From positions 1 through 64,000 of the forward strand of contig NZ_SRYG01000015.1 of the NCBI RefSeq assembly GCF_004793885.1: a stretch of 64,000 nucleotides of DNA, given 5' to 3'. Position numbers and translations under genes: made by a program. Origin of the DNA: Dubosiella muris. Its GTDB lineage: Bacteria > Bacillota_I > Bacilli_A > Erysipelotrichales > Erysipelotrichaceae. Within the stretch, counting starts at the first letter, position 1; each line of letters begins with the position of its first letter. The notes beneath the pieces were generated by a model. It saw only the letters and a list, made by a program, of their open reading frames with translations, was not told the origin of the DNA and made no database searches. This document shows, in pieces, positions 50,790 to 58,781 of this stretch.

Positions 50790-51633
50790 TCGCGTCACGC
50801 TCCAATCGGTCCGGATTGGCCGGTAAAATGCAGTCGTTGACAAAGTGCGCCAGGGCGTCCTGCTCGTTGGTGTACTCGGATACGACGTCGGCCACCGCCT
50901 TGATGTCGTCGCTGGCGTTTTGCATCGCCACCCCGCAGCCGACATACTCGATCATTTCCTTATCGTTGCTCGCGTCACCGAACGCCACGACGTGGTCCGG
51001 CGTGATGCCGAAATGCTCGCAAATCTTCTGAATGCCAAAGCCTTTGTTGATGGCAGGATCGACATACTCGTACAAGTTGTTCGCGGTCGCAAAGCTCGTG
51101 TACTTCGGATTCGAGAACGTCGCGGCCCGCGCCTTCACCGCGTCCATGTACGATGGATCCATGTACAAAATGAGCTTGTTCACTTTCCGTCCTTTGACGA
51201 ATTCTTTCAAATCGACGAGGATCTCGTTTTCTCCGAACAGTTTGGCGTGCGCCCTTGTTTCCTCGGTCGACTTGTTCACGTAGCGGTCGTTGCCGACCAT
51301 GACCTGGAAAATCACGTCCATGTCCTTGAAGTGGTCCATGATTTCCAAAATGAGCTCGCCATCCATGAGATGGAACTGCTCCTTTTGTCCGGTGCGCATA
51401 TCGTAAATGACGCCCCCGTTCATCCCGATCAAAAACGAGATGTCCGATTCAAGCCCCCAGTCCTTGACGAGGATCTGCCCCGACTCGACGGGTCGTCCGG
51501 ACGCGATGCCGAACAGGATCCCGTGGTTTTTGAGCTGCTTCATCGCCGCTCTTGTCGCCGGCGTGACTTGTTTTTTATTGTTCAACAAGGTGCCATCGAG
51601 ATCGGTGGCGACCAATGTGATTGTTTTATCCAT
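50773..51633 (-). CDS. HAD-superfamily phosphatase, Cof type
   Basis: 286 aa. Motif I ATDLDGTLLNNKK with nucleophile Asp, motif II ASGRP, a C2B cap (about 85-190), motif III/IV NKGFGIQKICEHFGI ... VVAFGDASNDKEMI. Acts on sugar phosphates or cofactors in this family. ATG 51633 is 10 nt after GGAGG; an ATG at 51642 is too close to it. A TATAAT just upstream (near 51660) gives a short leader. First gene of HAD-thyA-folA-GH32-HD. Confidence 0.9.
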   Translation of the reverse strand: MDKTITLVATDLDGTLLNNKKQVTPATRAAMKQLKNHGILFGIASGRPVESGQILVKDWGLESDISFLIGMNGGVIYDMRTGQKEQFHLMDGELILEIMDHFKDMDVIFQVMVGNDRYVNKSTEETRAHAKLFGENEILVDLKEFVKGRKVNKLILYMDPSYMDAVKARAATFSNPKYTSFATANNLYEYVDPAINKGFGIQKICEHFGITPDHVVAFGDASNDKEMIEYVGCGVAMQNASDDIKAVADVVSEYTNEQDALAHFVNDCILPANPDRLERDANVKMG

Positions 51634-51676
51634 TTTATCCATTCCTCCTGTTTTTTTATTATACCCGACGCCCCCT

Positions 51677-51711
51677 AAAAAAAGGAACCGATTTTTCAAT
51701 CCGTTCCTTTG
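51677..51711 (-). terminator. Terminator after the MerR gene
   Basis: AAAGGAAC and GTTCCTTT pair, with T-run leftward. Confidence 0.8.
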
Positions 51712-51721
51712 TTTCGTTTTC

Positions 51722-52528
51722 CTATTCGCCTTTTTTTCGAGCCGGGAAATAAATGTCCGTCTCCCACTGATCCAACGGATAGCGGTTCACGCCGCACTTC
51801 GTGTACAGCTCGTAGGGCGCGCCCGCCTGCTCGTATCCGTTTTCCTCCATCCATTTCACGATGGCGGCGTACGCTTCCGGCAAGCCGGAATACGGCCCTT
51901 TGTGCGTCGTGTGGATCATCGTGCCGCCTTCGATCGTGTCGTTGGCCAGAGCCGGATCGACTTCGACAAACACTTCGATGTCGCTGGCCCCTTCGTCGAA
52001 CTCCTGGTCGAAATAGCGGGATCCAGTCAAGCCAAAGTCCTTGACGCCGTTTTGGTACAGCTTCTCGAAGATTTCGGAATAGGCGGTTCCAAAGTCGCCG
52101 ATCCCCATTGTTTTGCGAAGCCCGTATACTGGAAGCGGTTTTTGCTCCAGCTCGTCGATTGTGTAGTTTTCAAATGTGTTTTGTGGCATTTCCTCTTTCC
52201 TTTCCAGACGCTCGATCAAAATGTGAAGATCGCGCAAAGCCATTTCCAGCTCCCGCTTTTGCACGAGGAGCGCGGCTTGTTTGACGAGCAACGTGTCTAC
52301 GTTTTCCTTGGCGGGACGATCGAGCATCGTTTTGATTTCGTCCAGCGTGAAGCCGAAGCGCTTGTAGCGCTGTATCGCGATCATCGTGTCCAGCTGATCG
52401 GGCTCGTAGTAGCGATACCCTGTGTTTTCGTCGATGTACACAGGCTTCAGCAAGCCGAGCTGGTCGTATAGCCGCAACGTCTTCACGCTGACGTGGCATG
52501 TCTTTGAAAATTTTCCAATGGAAATCAT
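51722..52528 (-). CDS. MerR-family regulator with GyrI-like effector domain
   Basis: 268 aa. N-terminal MerR helix-turn-helix (ISIGKFSKTCHVSVKTLRLYDQLGLLKP, then YRYYEPDQLDTMIAIQRYKRFGF), a coiled coil (about 75-115), and a C-terminal GyrI/AraC-effector-binding domain (about 130-268), as in BmrR/BltR multidrug regulators. ATG 52528 follows GAGGTGCCTT. The promoter has the 19-bp spacer that MerR proteins act on, so autoregulation is likely. Confidence 0.9.
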   Translation of the reverse strand: MISIGKFSKTCHVSVKTLRLYDQLGLLKPVYIDENTGYRYYEPDQLDTMIAIQRYKRFGFTLDEIKTMLDRPAKENVDTLLVKQAALLVQKRELEMALRDLHILIERLERKEEMPQNTFENYTIDELEQKPLPVYGLRKTMGIGDFGTAYSEIFEKLYQNGVKDFGLTGSRYFDQEFDEGASDIEVFVEVDPALANDTIEGGTMIHTTHKGPYSGLPEAYAAIVKWMEENGYEQAGAPYELYTKCGVNRYPLDQWETDIYFPARKKGE

Positions 52529-52556
52529 AAGGCACCTCTTTCGCTTAAGCATCCTC

Positions 52557-52587
52557 ATTGTAGTCCCTCCCCCAACAGGAGAGTCAA
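52557..52587 (-). promoter_or_regulatory. MerR-type promoter with 19-bp spacer
   Basis: TTGACT (52587-52582) and TACAAT (52562-52557) are 19 bp apart. The spacer carries imperfect inverted arms CTCTCC and GGGGAG, like the operators of Firmicutes BmrR/BltR-type regulators. Confidence 0.75.
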
Positions 52588-52622
52588 CAAAAAAAGAGAA
52601 ACCGCGAAACAACGATTTCTCA
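52588..52622 (-). terminator. Terminator of the marR-ADH unit
   Basis: GAGAAATCG and CGGTTTCTC pair (loop and one mismatch), then seven T leftward, abutting the MerR promoter. Confidence 0.75.
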
Positions 52623-52631
52623 TCCAACTGG

Positions 52632-52709
52632 CTATCCGTCAAGAAGCTGTCGAAAGGCTTCCTGCACCTCGTCTTGTACATGCCGCCCCACGCCGGAAAT
52701 GAGGGACAT
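52632..52709 (-). CDS. Possible 25-aa peptide after the alcohol dehydrogenase gene
   Basis: An open frame MSLISGVGRH...VQDEVQEAFRQLLDG between the ADH stop and its terminator. The C-terminal half would form an amphipathic helix. The ribosome-binding site is poor (AAGG directly before ATG). May be a small protein or the tail of a lost gene. Confidence 0.3.
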   Translation of the reverse strand: MSLISGVGRHVQDEVQEAFRQLLDG

Positions 52710-52747
52710 TCCTTATGTGGCGTGGTGAGCCGGCGGCAGGCACGCGA

Positions 52748-54016
52748 TTAAACCGAGGAGCGCGGCCGATAAGCCGGAATTGGCTGGGTCCAGGCCCGCT
52801 CTTTTTGGCGGACTTCCAAATTTTTCAATCGGTAAAACATCGCTTCCAGCTCGCCTTCGTCCAAAAGCGACGGCACCGGGTAAAGCGGATTGGCTTCCCT
52901 GGCCGCGTGACGGGCCATCGTCGGGATATCCTCTTCCTGGATCTGCCCGATCGTGGCCGGGATGCCCATCATCACGTTGAGCCAGCGAATCGCCTGGATG
53001 AACCTTTCGGCGCCGAGCGCGTCGCTTTCCAATGGCGTGCTCAATCCGGCGCACACCGCCAGCTCGTGTAGCGGCTTATGGACGCTTTGCCCATAGCGTT
53101 CGAGCATGTACGGCATGATGATGGCGTTGGCCAACCCGTGGGGAATATTGTACTGGCCGCCTAAGGCGTGGGCGATGGCGTGAATATAGCCGACATACGC
53201 GCGCGTGAACGCCTTGCCGGCCAAAAACGAGGCGCGCAGCATGTGCTCACAGGCGACCATGTCGTTTCCATCCGCGTACACCCGCTCAATGTTTTCAAAA
53301 ATCAATCGCACCGCCTCTTTGGCGTACTGTCGCGTCTTGCTCATGTTGGAGCGGCCGATGTACGCCTCGACGGCGTGGCACAGCGCATCCATGCCGGTCG
53401 TCGCGCTCAAATGCGGCGGCAAAGTGCGCGTCAGCTCAGGATCGAGAATGGCATATTTTGGAATAAGCGTAAACGAGTTGATCGTGTATTTGTGATGCGT
53501 TCGCTCGTCGGTGATGACCGCGGCCAGCGTCACCTCGCTGCCGGTGCCGGCGGTCGTCGGGATGGCAACAAGCGGCGGTATGGATTTGTATACTTTCAGC
53601 AATCCTTTGAGTTTGGACAACGGCTTGTTTGGAAACGCGACGCGCGCGCCGATAGCTTTGGCGCAGTCGATGCTCGAGCCGCCGCCCAGGGCGATGAGCG
53701 CCGAGCAGTCGTACTGATGGTACAGTTCGAGCGCCGCTTCGACGTCAGACACTTTCGGATTGGCTTGCGTTTTGTCGTACAGCACGCACGACACGTTTTG
53801 ACAAAACAGCGCGTCGATGAGCGTGGCGGCCATCGCGCTTTTCGCTAACAACGGATCAGTCACGACAAGAACCGTTCGCCCGCTCCATGCGTTAAACAGC
53901 TTTTCGGCGTCCTTGAGCGAGGAAAAGCATTCCGGATCGCGGTACGGCAGGATCGGCATCGCGATGTGGAACGCCTGCTGGACGAGGCGGCACGCGCCTT
54001 TTTGAATCGGGTTCAT
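52748..54016 (-). CDS. Iron-containing alcohol dehydrogenase
   Basis: 422 aa. Group III alcohol dehydrogenase: NAD-binding LIALGGGSSIDCAKAIG and PTTAGTGSEVT; metal-binding GMDALCHAVEAY and GYIHAIAHALGGQYNIPHGLANAI (His ligands). Reduces aldehydes during fermentation; exact substrate not deducible. ATG overlaps the marR stop (ATGA) and follows AAGGAGG. Confidence 0.92.
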   Translation of the reverse strand: MNPIQKGACRLVQQAFHIAMPILPYRDPECFSSLKDAEKLFNAWSGRTVLVVTDPLLAKSAMAATLIDALFCQNVSCVLYDKTQANPKVSDVEAALELYHQYDCSALIALGGGSSIDCAKAIGARVAFPNKPLSKLKGLLKVYKSIPPLVAIPTTAGTGSEVTLAAVITDERTHHKYTINSFTLIPKYAILDPELTRTLPPHLSATTGMDALCHAVEAYIGRSNMSKTRQYAKEAVRLIFENIERVYADGNDMVACEHMLRASFLAGKAFTRAYVGYIHAIAHALGGQYNIPHGLANAIIMPYMLERYGQSVHKPLHELAVCAGLSTPLESDALGAERFIQAIRWLNVMMGIPATIGQIQEEDIPTMARHAAREANPLYPVPSLLDEGELEAMFYRLKNLEVRQKERAWTQPIPAYRPRSSV

Positions 54017-54453
54017 CGGGTGAGGTCCTCCTTGCTGATGGAATGCAGGTTGGCGGCAATCGAGCCAAGGCACTTGTACATGATTTCGCGCTCGTCCTCG
54101 TCCAAAGCGGATCCCGCCTGGTCGACGGCTTTGTGCGCGATCGTGTTGAGCCGCCTGGCGAGCGCCTGGCCGCTTTCGGTCAGCCTGACCTGGGCGTTGT
54201 AGCGGCCGGCTTTGTGGACGAACCCTTTGGCTTCAAGCGTGGCAAGCGACCGGGAAATCTCGGCTTTGTCTTTTTGGCAAATGTCCTTGAGCCTGGCGGC
54301 GGTGACGCCATCCGGAAAGCGGGACAGCGTGATAATGTACAAGGCGTGGGTGCCTTTGAGTCCCTCGCCTTTCATAATGTCGCTAGCGATCTTGTTCCAG
54401 TATTTCATGATTTCGAAAAGGATCAGTGTGAAGCGTTCAAATCGGGTGATCAT
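54013..54453 (-). CDS. MarR-family regulator of the ADH operon
   Basis: 146 aa. Winged helix-turn-helix: GLKGTHALYIITLSRFPDGVTAARLKDICQKDKAEISRSLATLEAKGFVHK (recognition helix and wing), flanked by dimerisation helices. Coupled to the ADH gene by an ATGA overlap. Start after AAGGAGG. A perfect inverted repeat GTTGAT/ATCAAC (54471-54484) between its -10 and start codon is the likely operator, implying autorepression. Confidence 0.9.
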   Translation of the reverse strand: MITRFERFTLILFEIMKYWNKIASDIMKGEGLKGTHALYIITLSRFPDGVTAARLKDICQKDKAEISRSLATLEAKGFVHKAGRYNAQVRLTESGQALARRLNTIAHKAVDQAGSALDEDEREIMYKCLGSIAANLHSISKEDLTR

Positions 54454-54470
54454 ACTCGCCCTCCTTTAAA

Positions 54471-54544
54471 GTTGATTTATCAACATTTGCATCATACCCC
54501 TTTTTGTTTTTCATTGCAACGAAAGAGTGAGATTTTGATACAAT
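54471..54544. promoter_or_regulatory. Divergent promoters sharing a palindromic -35, with operator
   Basis: Leftward for marR: TTGCAA (54519-54514), 17-bp spacer, TATGAT (54496-54491), then operator 54471-54484. Rightward for the TfoX-N gene: the same TTGCAA, which is its own reverse complement, 19-bp spacer, TACAAT (54539-54544), start near 54551. Confidence 0.55.
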
Positions 54545-54568
54545 GGAAAAAGAAAGAGAGGGAATACA

Positions 54569-54904
54569 ATGGCGACATCCAAAGCGTTTTGCGACTATGT
54601 GATCGAGTCGTTTTCCATCGCGGGAGCCGTCCGGGTGCGGTCGATGATGGGCGAGTACTGCCTGTATCTTAACGACAAGCTCATCGGCGACTTGTGCGAC
54701 GAGCAATGTTTGCTTAAGCGCACGCCGACATCGGATGCCATGCTCCAGGGCGAACCGCTCGACTATCCGTACGAAGGCTCGAAACAGCTGATGCACGTCT
54801 TCGACGACTTTGACAACAAGGAGCGCGTCGCAGCTTTGCTGGCGGGCATGTGGAACGACTTGCCGGAAAAGAAACCAAGGAAAAAGAAAGGAACGAAAAA
54901 ATGA
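54569..54904 (+). CDS. TfoX N-terminal domain protein
   Basis: 111 aa, a stand-alone TfoX_N domain: VRVRSMMGEYCLYLNDKLIGDLCDEQCLLKRTP, then EPLDYPYEGSKQLMHVFDDFDNKERVAALL. Ends with a Lys-rich tail. In Gram-positives this domain has no established role. Short leader of about 18 nt with GAGAGGG. Coupled to the next gene by ATGA. Confidence 0.85.
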   Translation: MATSKAFCDYVIESFSIAGAVRVRSMMGEYCLYLNDKLIGDLCDEQCLLKRTPTSDAMLQGEPLDYPYEGSKQLMHVFDDFDNKERVAALLAGMWNDLPEKKPRKKKGTKK

Positions 54905-55506
54905 TCCATTTTGAACGGGAAGTATTCGACCCGGTCTTGATTGAGGAAATGCTGAAGCAGTTTCAGCACGTGAACATCGCGATGAACGACGAGGACGGCT
55001 ATCCATACGTCGTGCCGGTCAACTACGGCTTCGAGATCAAAAACGAGAAGCTGCTCGTGTACGTGCACTGCATGAAGCGCGGCAAAAAAGTGGATTTGCT
55101 GCGCAAGGACCCGCGCGTCTGCCTGGAGTTCAGCGCGTTCAACGATTTTCCGGACCGGCCGTACAAAGGCCACCGGCACGACTATCGCAGTGTCATCGCC
55201 AAAGGCGTGATGAGGCTTGTCGACGCCAAAGACGAGTATGAAACGTTCCGGCGCGGCTACGAATTGCTTTATGTGTGCAACGACCGGCCAATCACTCCGC
55301 TGGAAAGCCGGAAGGGGGTGCCGAACATGTATATCGGCAAGATCGAATGCGACTGGAACGACGTGACGGCCAAGTCGGAATTTCCGCTTCGTACCAGGGA
55401 GGACGTGCCGTTTGTCAACGTGTACGAAGTGGAGGAAGACACGACGCCTTTTGACATCAGGGATTTGATCGTGACCGCCAAAGAGCGGCAGAAAAAAGAG
55501 AAATAA
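54901..55506 (+). CDS. PNPOx-like flavin-binding protein (NimA-type)
   Basis: 201 aa. Split-barrel FMN-binding fold: a start FEREVFDPVLIEEMLKQFQHVNIAMNDEDGYPYVVPVNYGFE, then YVHCMKRGKKVDLLRKDPRVCLEFSAF, typical of nitroimidazole-resistance (Nim) family proteins that reduce or bind small molecules. A helical C-terminal extension follows. The ATG overlaps the TfoX-N stop. Activity on any drug is not implied by the sequence alone. Confidence 0.87.
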   Translation: MIHFEREVFDPVLIEEMLKQFQHVNIAMNDEDGYPYVVPVNYGFEIKNEKLLVYVHCMKRGKKVDLLRKDPRVCLEFSAFNDFPDRPYKGHRHDYRSVIAKGVMRLVDAKDEYETFRRGYELLYVCNDRPITPLESRKGVPNMYIGKIECDWNDVTAKSEFPLRTREDVPFVNVYEVEEDTTPFDIRDLIVTAKERQKKEK

Positions 55507-55665
55507 GTGAAACGGAATGAACAAGTCCTCGTCTATTTGCTCATCTTCATCGCCGCTCTGCTTGGATTCACGATCCGGCGCTAGCCTGTTTTTATTTCGA
55601 TCGGACTGGCTGTCGTGGAAATCGTTCTGATTGTGAAGCTGAGGGCGATGAATAAAAAGCGATAG
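55507..55665 (+). pseudogene. Two-helix membrane protein interrupted by an in-frame amber codon
   Basis: Beginning with GTG directly after the previous stop (TAAGTG), 25 codons encode MKRNEQVLVYLLIFIAALL... ending GFTIRR, then TAG (55582-55584), and the same frame continues PVFISIGLAVVEIVLIVKL...AMNKKR to a second TAG at 55663. Together they would make a 51-residue hairpin of two membrane helices with a basic end. Either a nonsense-mutated gene or, less likely, two peptides or readthrough. Confidence 0.6.
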
Positions 55666-55677
55666 CCATAATAAAGG

Positions 55678-55719
55678 AAAAGATTGTGTGTTTAAAGAAA
55701 TCCACACAATCTTTTTTTG
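55678..55719. terminator. Bidirectional terminator between convergent units
   Basis: AAGATTGTGTG pairs with CACACAATCTT, with A-run and T-run on either side. Confidence 0.85.
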
Positions 55720-55726
55720 ATGCTTG

Positions 55727-56182
55727 TTATTTTCTTTCCTGTCGATGCCTCCAATGGATTCCGACATGTCCGATGCCGAAGATCACTGTCGCTCCCAACA
55801 AAAACGGATTGCGTCCATATACCGCCAGGCTGAAACCCGCCGCGACTGGCAAAACGGCGCCGGGTATCGGGATCATCCCCAGATCCCGATAGAAGTCTTG
55901 TAGCGTGTGGTGACTTCGAAAATAGCGGATCCAGTACCGCTCATACAAGCCCATGCATCCAAACACGACGACTAGCCACAGCCAGGAACGGGGCGACTTG
56001 TTTTCAAAAAGCGCGCAAGCACTCATCGCGACTTGTCCGATTCGTTCCAGCGCGACAAGAACGCGGTTTTCCTGCTGTTCCAGTTGGTCGTATCCTTTTG
56101 GACGAACTTTTGTCCACAGCAAATTGGGCACGATCAGCATTGCCAAAAAGACAAGGCCGGCCCACGAAAAAGTCCATCGCAT
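55727..56182 (-). CDS. Small integral membrane protein, unknown function
   Basis: 151 aa from ATG 56182 (GGGAGGG). About four membrane helices: FSWAGLVFLAMLIVPNLLW; SWLWLVVVFGCMGLY; GAVLPVAAGFSLAVYG; FLLGATVIFGIGHVGIHW. The loop with KVRPKGYDQLEQQENRVLVALERIGQ is conserved-looking. No named family recognised. A longer frame upstream overlaps the Rpn gene and is rejected. Confidence 0.8.
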   Translation of the reverse strand: MRWTFSWAGLVFLAMLIVPNLLWTKVRPKGYDQLEQQENRVLVALERIGQVAMSACALFENKSPRSWLWLVVVFGCMGLYERYWIRYFRSHHTLQDFYRDLGMIPIPGAVLPVAAGFSLAVYGRNPFLLGATVIFGIGHVGIHWRHRQERK

Positions 56183-56256
56183 CGCATTCCCTCCCTTCTC
56201 AAACGCATTGAAAGTGGAAGCATCCACCCTTCCACTTTCATAAAATCCATCTTTGA

Positions 56257-57279
56257 TCAGCTGACAAGGTATGGAAGCACAAGCTTGCGAATGGCATCCG
56301 AATATCCAAGAGCATCGCATGCCTGTTCGGCCGTTAGTTCTTCCGAAACCATTTTCTGTTGGGCTAAGACGACAAGAGTTGAAGTCATTTGACCAAGTTG
56401 CTGGTCCTTTTCCTCTAACTGACGGTCTTTTTCCTCTAGCTGCCGGTTGTACTCCTTGTCCTTTTTCTCAAATTTCAAATAAGCTTTCTTTTCGATATAA
56501 TCGATCACACTCCGCATCGTGATCCCTCCTTTCTTTCGCTCGTATAAATCAAATTGTTCCAAATACACATACAGCGCCTCGGTCAGCTTCCTGTCATTGG
56601 AAAAAGCCGCCAGCGTCATCAGCGTCTCCTCCACATGCTCGATTTTCCATTGTTTTGGAGGTTCGTACATCGGATGGTCCGGATCCTTCTTCCGGCTGCG
56701 CCGGATTTGCGCGCAATAATCCGCGATGATCCGAAAATCACTTCGAATCGACGCGATTTTCTCCTCGCTCCACCACGCGATGTTTTCTAAATTCATTGTA
56801 TAACCGGAAACGAAGGGTTTCAAGAAGGGCGTCTTCTCAAGCCGGGTCAAATCATCCAGGGATTTGGCGTTCCAGGCATCGTCGCCATAATGCAGAACAA
56901 ATATGACACACGGAATAAAACGGGAAAGAGGGATCTCGAATGGAGCTTTCGATTTGTGAAGGATCTGGCTTCGCTGCCAAAAGTAGAGGGTGTCGCCATA
57001 GCCTAAGGCGCGTATAGGCATCGTCCAGTCGCGCCAAATCTGGTTTTCAAAGCAGACGATAAAAAGCGGGTTTCCTTGTTTGTCGAGAATCATGGCGCAA
57101 ACGTCGCGATACAAGTCATGAAGGGAGTCGTCGAATACAAAATGGCTGGGGATGTCAAGATAGCGGATCTGATTCGAAGAAATGATGGGCGCGTTGTGAA
57201 ACAAAAGCAGGTTCACAAGAGAGGCGAACACATCGGGGACGCGAAGAAGCGCCTTTTGGGTGATGTCTTTGTTGGACAT
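56257..57279 (-). CDS. Rpn-family PD-(D/E)XK nuclease/transposase-like protein
   Basis: 340 aa. Family start MSNKDITQKALLRVPDVFASLVNLLLF, then DLYRDVCAMILDKQGNPLFIVCFENQIWRDW (nuclease-like core with Asp and ExQ), and a C-terminal coiled coil with repeats of QLEEKD (about 275-300). Rpn proteins promote DNA exchange and are often multicopy in gut Firmicutes. Start preceded by AAAGGAA at a long distance. No terminal inverted repeats or target duplication seen around it. Confidence 0.85.
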   Translation of the reverse strand: MSNKDITQKALLRVPDVFASLVNLLLFHNAPIISSNQIRYLDIPSHFVFDDSLHDLYRDVCAMILDKQGNPLFIVCFENQIWRDWTMPIRALGYGDTLYFWQRSQILHKSKAPFEIPLSRFIPCVIFVLHYGDDAWNAKSLDDLTRLEKTPFLKPFVSGYTMNLENIAWWSEEKIASIRSDFRIIADYCAQIRRSRKKDPDHPMYEPPKQWKIEHVEETLMTLAAFSNDRKLTEALYVYLEQFDLYERKKGGITMRSVIDYIEKKAYLKFEKKDKEYNRQLEEKDRQLEEKDQQLGQMTSTLVVLAQQKMVSEELTAEQACDALGYSDAIRKLVLPYLVS

Positions 57280-57339
57280 GAATAAGAAATTCCTTTCTAT
57301 TTAGGATTTCCATGGAAAGATCGTTTTGGGATGACCCGT

Positions 57340-57378
57340 CGAAAGACGGGGTTGAAATATTTCATTCCGATTATAACA
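57340..57378 (-). promoter_or_regulatory. Promoter and leader hairpin of the Rpn gene
   Basis: Extended -10 TGT-TATAAT (57378-57370). In the roughly 85-nt leader is a hairpin CCCGTC/GACGGG (about 57335-57350). The rest of 57380-57479 is A-rich with no gene. Confidence 0.5.
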
Positions 57379-57479
57379 ATTTCCCCCTAAAACACAAACA
57401 AAAAAAGATTTTTCTGTTTCACAAAAAAGCGGAAAGATTTGATACCTTCCACTCGTTATAGGATCCATATTCGCTGTTT

Positions 57480-58667
57480 TCACTGCAACAAAGACTGCAC
57501 AAAGCCGGGAATGGCTTCCCAATCCTCTTCTTTTGGCGCCCAGTACACCTTCACGCCTTCCTCGATGACGTCGAAACCGGCGTCTTTCAAATACTGCTGC
57601 AAATGCGGCACGCTCTCGCCGCTCCAGCCCCACGTGCCAAACGCGCCCGCTTTTTTCTTTTTGAATTTCAGCTGCTTCAAAAAGGCGAGCCATCCCGACA
57701 CGCTCGACAAAATGTCGTTGCCAACCGTTGGCGAACCAACCGCGATCGCCTTCGACTTCATGATTTCCGTCATGATATCGTTTTTATCGGTTTTGGAAAT
57801 GTTGAACACTTTCACCACCGTATCCGGCGACTGGCTGGACACTTCTTTGGCGATGGCGTGGGCGATCTTCTCGGTACCGTTCCACATCGTGTCGTACACG
57901 ATCGTCACCTGGTTTTCCTGATAGGCGTCGGCCCATTTTGCGTATTTTTCCACGATCTGCATCGGCTCCGTTCGCCAAATCGCGCCATGGCTCGGGGCGA
58001 TCATGTCGATTTGCAAACGCAGCGCCTCGATTTCCTTGAGCTTGCGCGTCAGCAGCGGGGCGTACGGATTCAGGATATTCGCGAAGTACTTCATCGCCTC
58101 CCGGTTCATAACGCACGCATCCGCCTTGTCGTTGAACAGCTCCTCAACCGCGTAATGCTGGCCAAACGCGTCGTTCGAAAACAAAATGTTGTCGCCCGTC
58201 ATATACGTCGCCATCGAGTCGGGCCAGTGCAGCATCGGCATCTCGACAAAAATCAGCTGTTTTCCGTTGCCGATATCCAGCGTGTCCCCCGTCTTGACGA
58301 CATGGAAGTTCCATCCCTTTTTCCCGTACTGGCCTTCCAGACTTTTCACCGCGTTGGCCGTGCAGTAGATCGGCGTGTCGGGAATTTTTTCCATCAGCGT
58401 ATTCAACGCGCCCGAGTGGTCGCACTCGCCATGGTTAACCACGATATAGTCGATGTTTCGCAAGTCGATTTCCTGTTCCAGATTGTCCACGAACTCAAAC
58501 CGGTGCGGCAGCCACACCGTGTCGATCAGCACCGTCTTTTCCTCCTCGATCAAATACGCGTTTTGACTTGATCCGTGCTCGACTGAGTAGTCATCGCCAT
58601 GAAAATGCTTAAGCTCCCAGTCGATGTACCCGATCCAGTACACGTTGTTTTTCACTTGTCTTTTCAT
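57480..58667 (-). CDS. Flavodiiron protein (FprA-type O2/NO reductase)
   Basis: 395 aa. Metallo-beta-lactamase domain (1-245) with the di-iron ligands HGECDH (HxExDH), His in MLHWPDSM, Asp in FSNDAFGQH and His in SHGAIWR; then a flavodoxin domain (255-395) with TMWNGTEKIA, SPTVGND and TWGWSGE. Reduces oxygen to water (or NO to N2O), protecting an anaerobe. ATG follows AAGGATGGAG. Its electron donor (rubredoxin) is not adjacent. Confidence 0.95.
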   Translation of the reverse strand: MKRQVKNNVYWIGYIDWELKHFHGDDYSVEHGSSQNAYLIEEEKTVLIDTVWLPHRFEFVDNLEQEIDLRNIDYIVVNHGECDHSGALNTLMEKIPDTPIYCTANAVKSLEGQYGKKGWNFHVVKTGDTLDIGNGKQLIFVEMPMLHWPDSMATYMTGDNILFSNDAFGQHYAVEELFNDKADACVMNREAMKYFANILNPYAPLLTRKLKEIEALRLQIDMIAPSHGAIWRTEPMQIVEKYAKWADAYQENQVTIVYDTMWNGTEKIAHAIAKEVSSQSPDTVVKVFNISKTDKNDIMTEIMKSKAIAVGSPTVGNDILSSVSGWLAFLKQLKFKKKKAGAFGTWGWSGESVPHLQQYLKDAGFDVIEEGVKVYWAPKEEDWEAIPGFVQSLLQ

Positions 58668-58735
58668 CTTGCTCCATCCTTTCGTTCCTGTCCTTCTTTT
58701 ATACGAAATTTATCGCGCGATTGCCATTGTCGTGC

Positions 58736-58776
58736 CACCCAAAAAGCGGGATGCTTCATCTCACCCCGCTTTTTCA
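58736..58776 (-). terminator. Terminator after the ABC exporter operon
   Basis: AAAAAGCGGG and CCCGCTTTTT pair, with T-run. Confidence 0.85.
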
Positions 58777-58781
58777 AAACG

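Noticed and set aside
56257-57279. Rpn gene as part of a complete insertion sequence
   Set aside because: No terminal inverted repeats or target-site duplication were found around it by eye.
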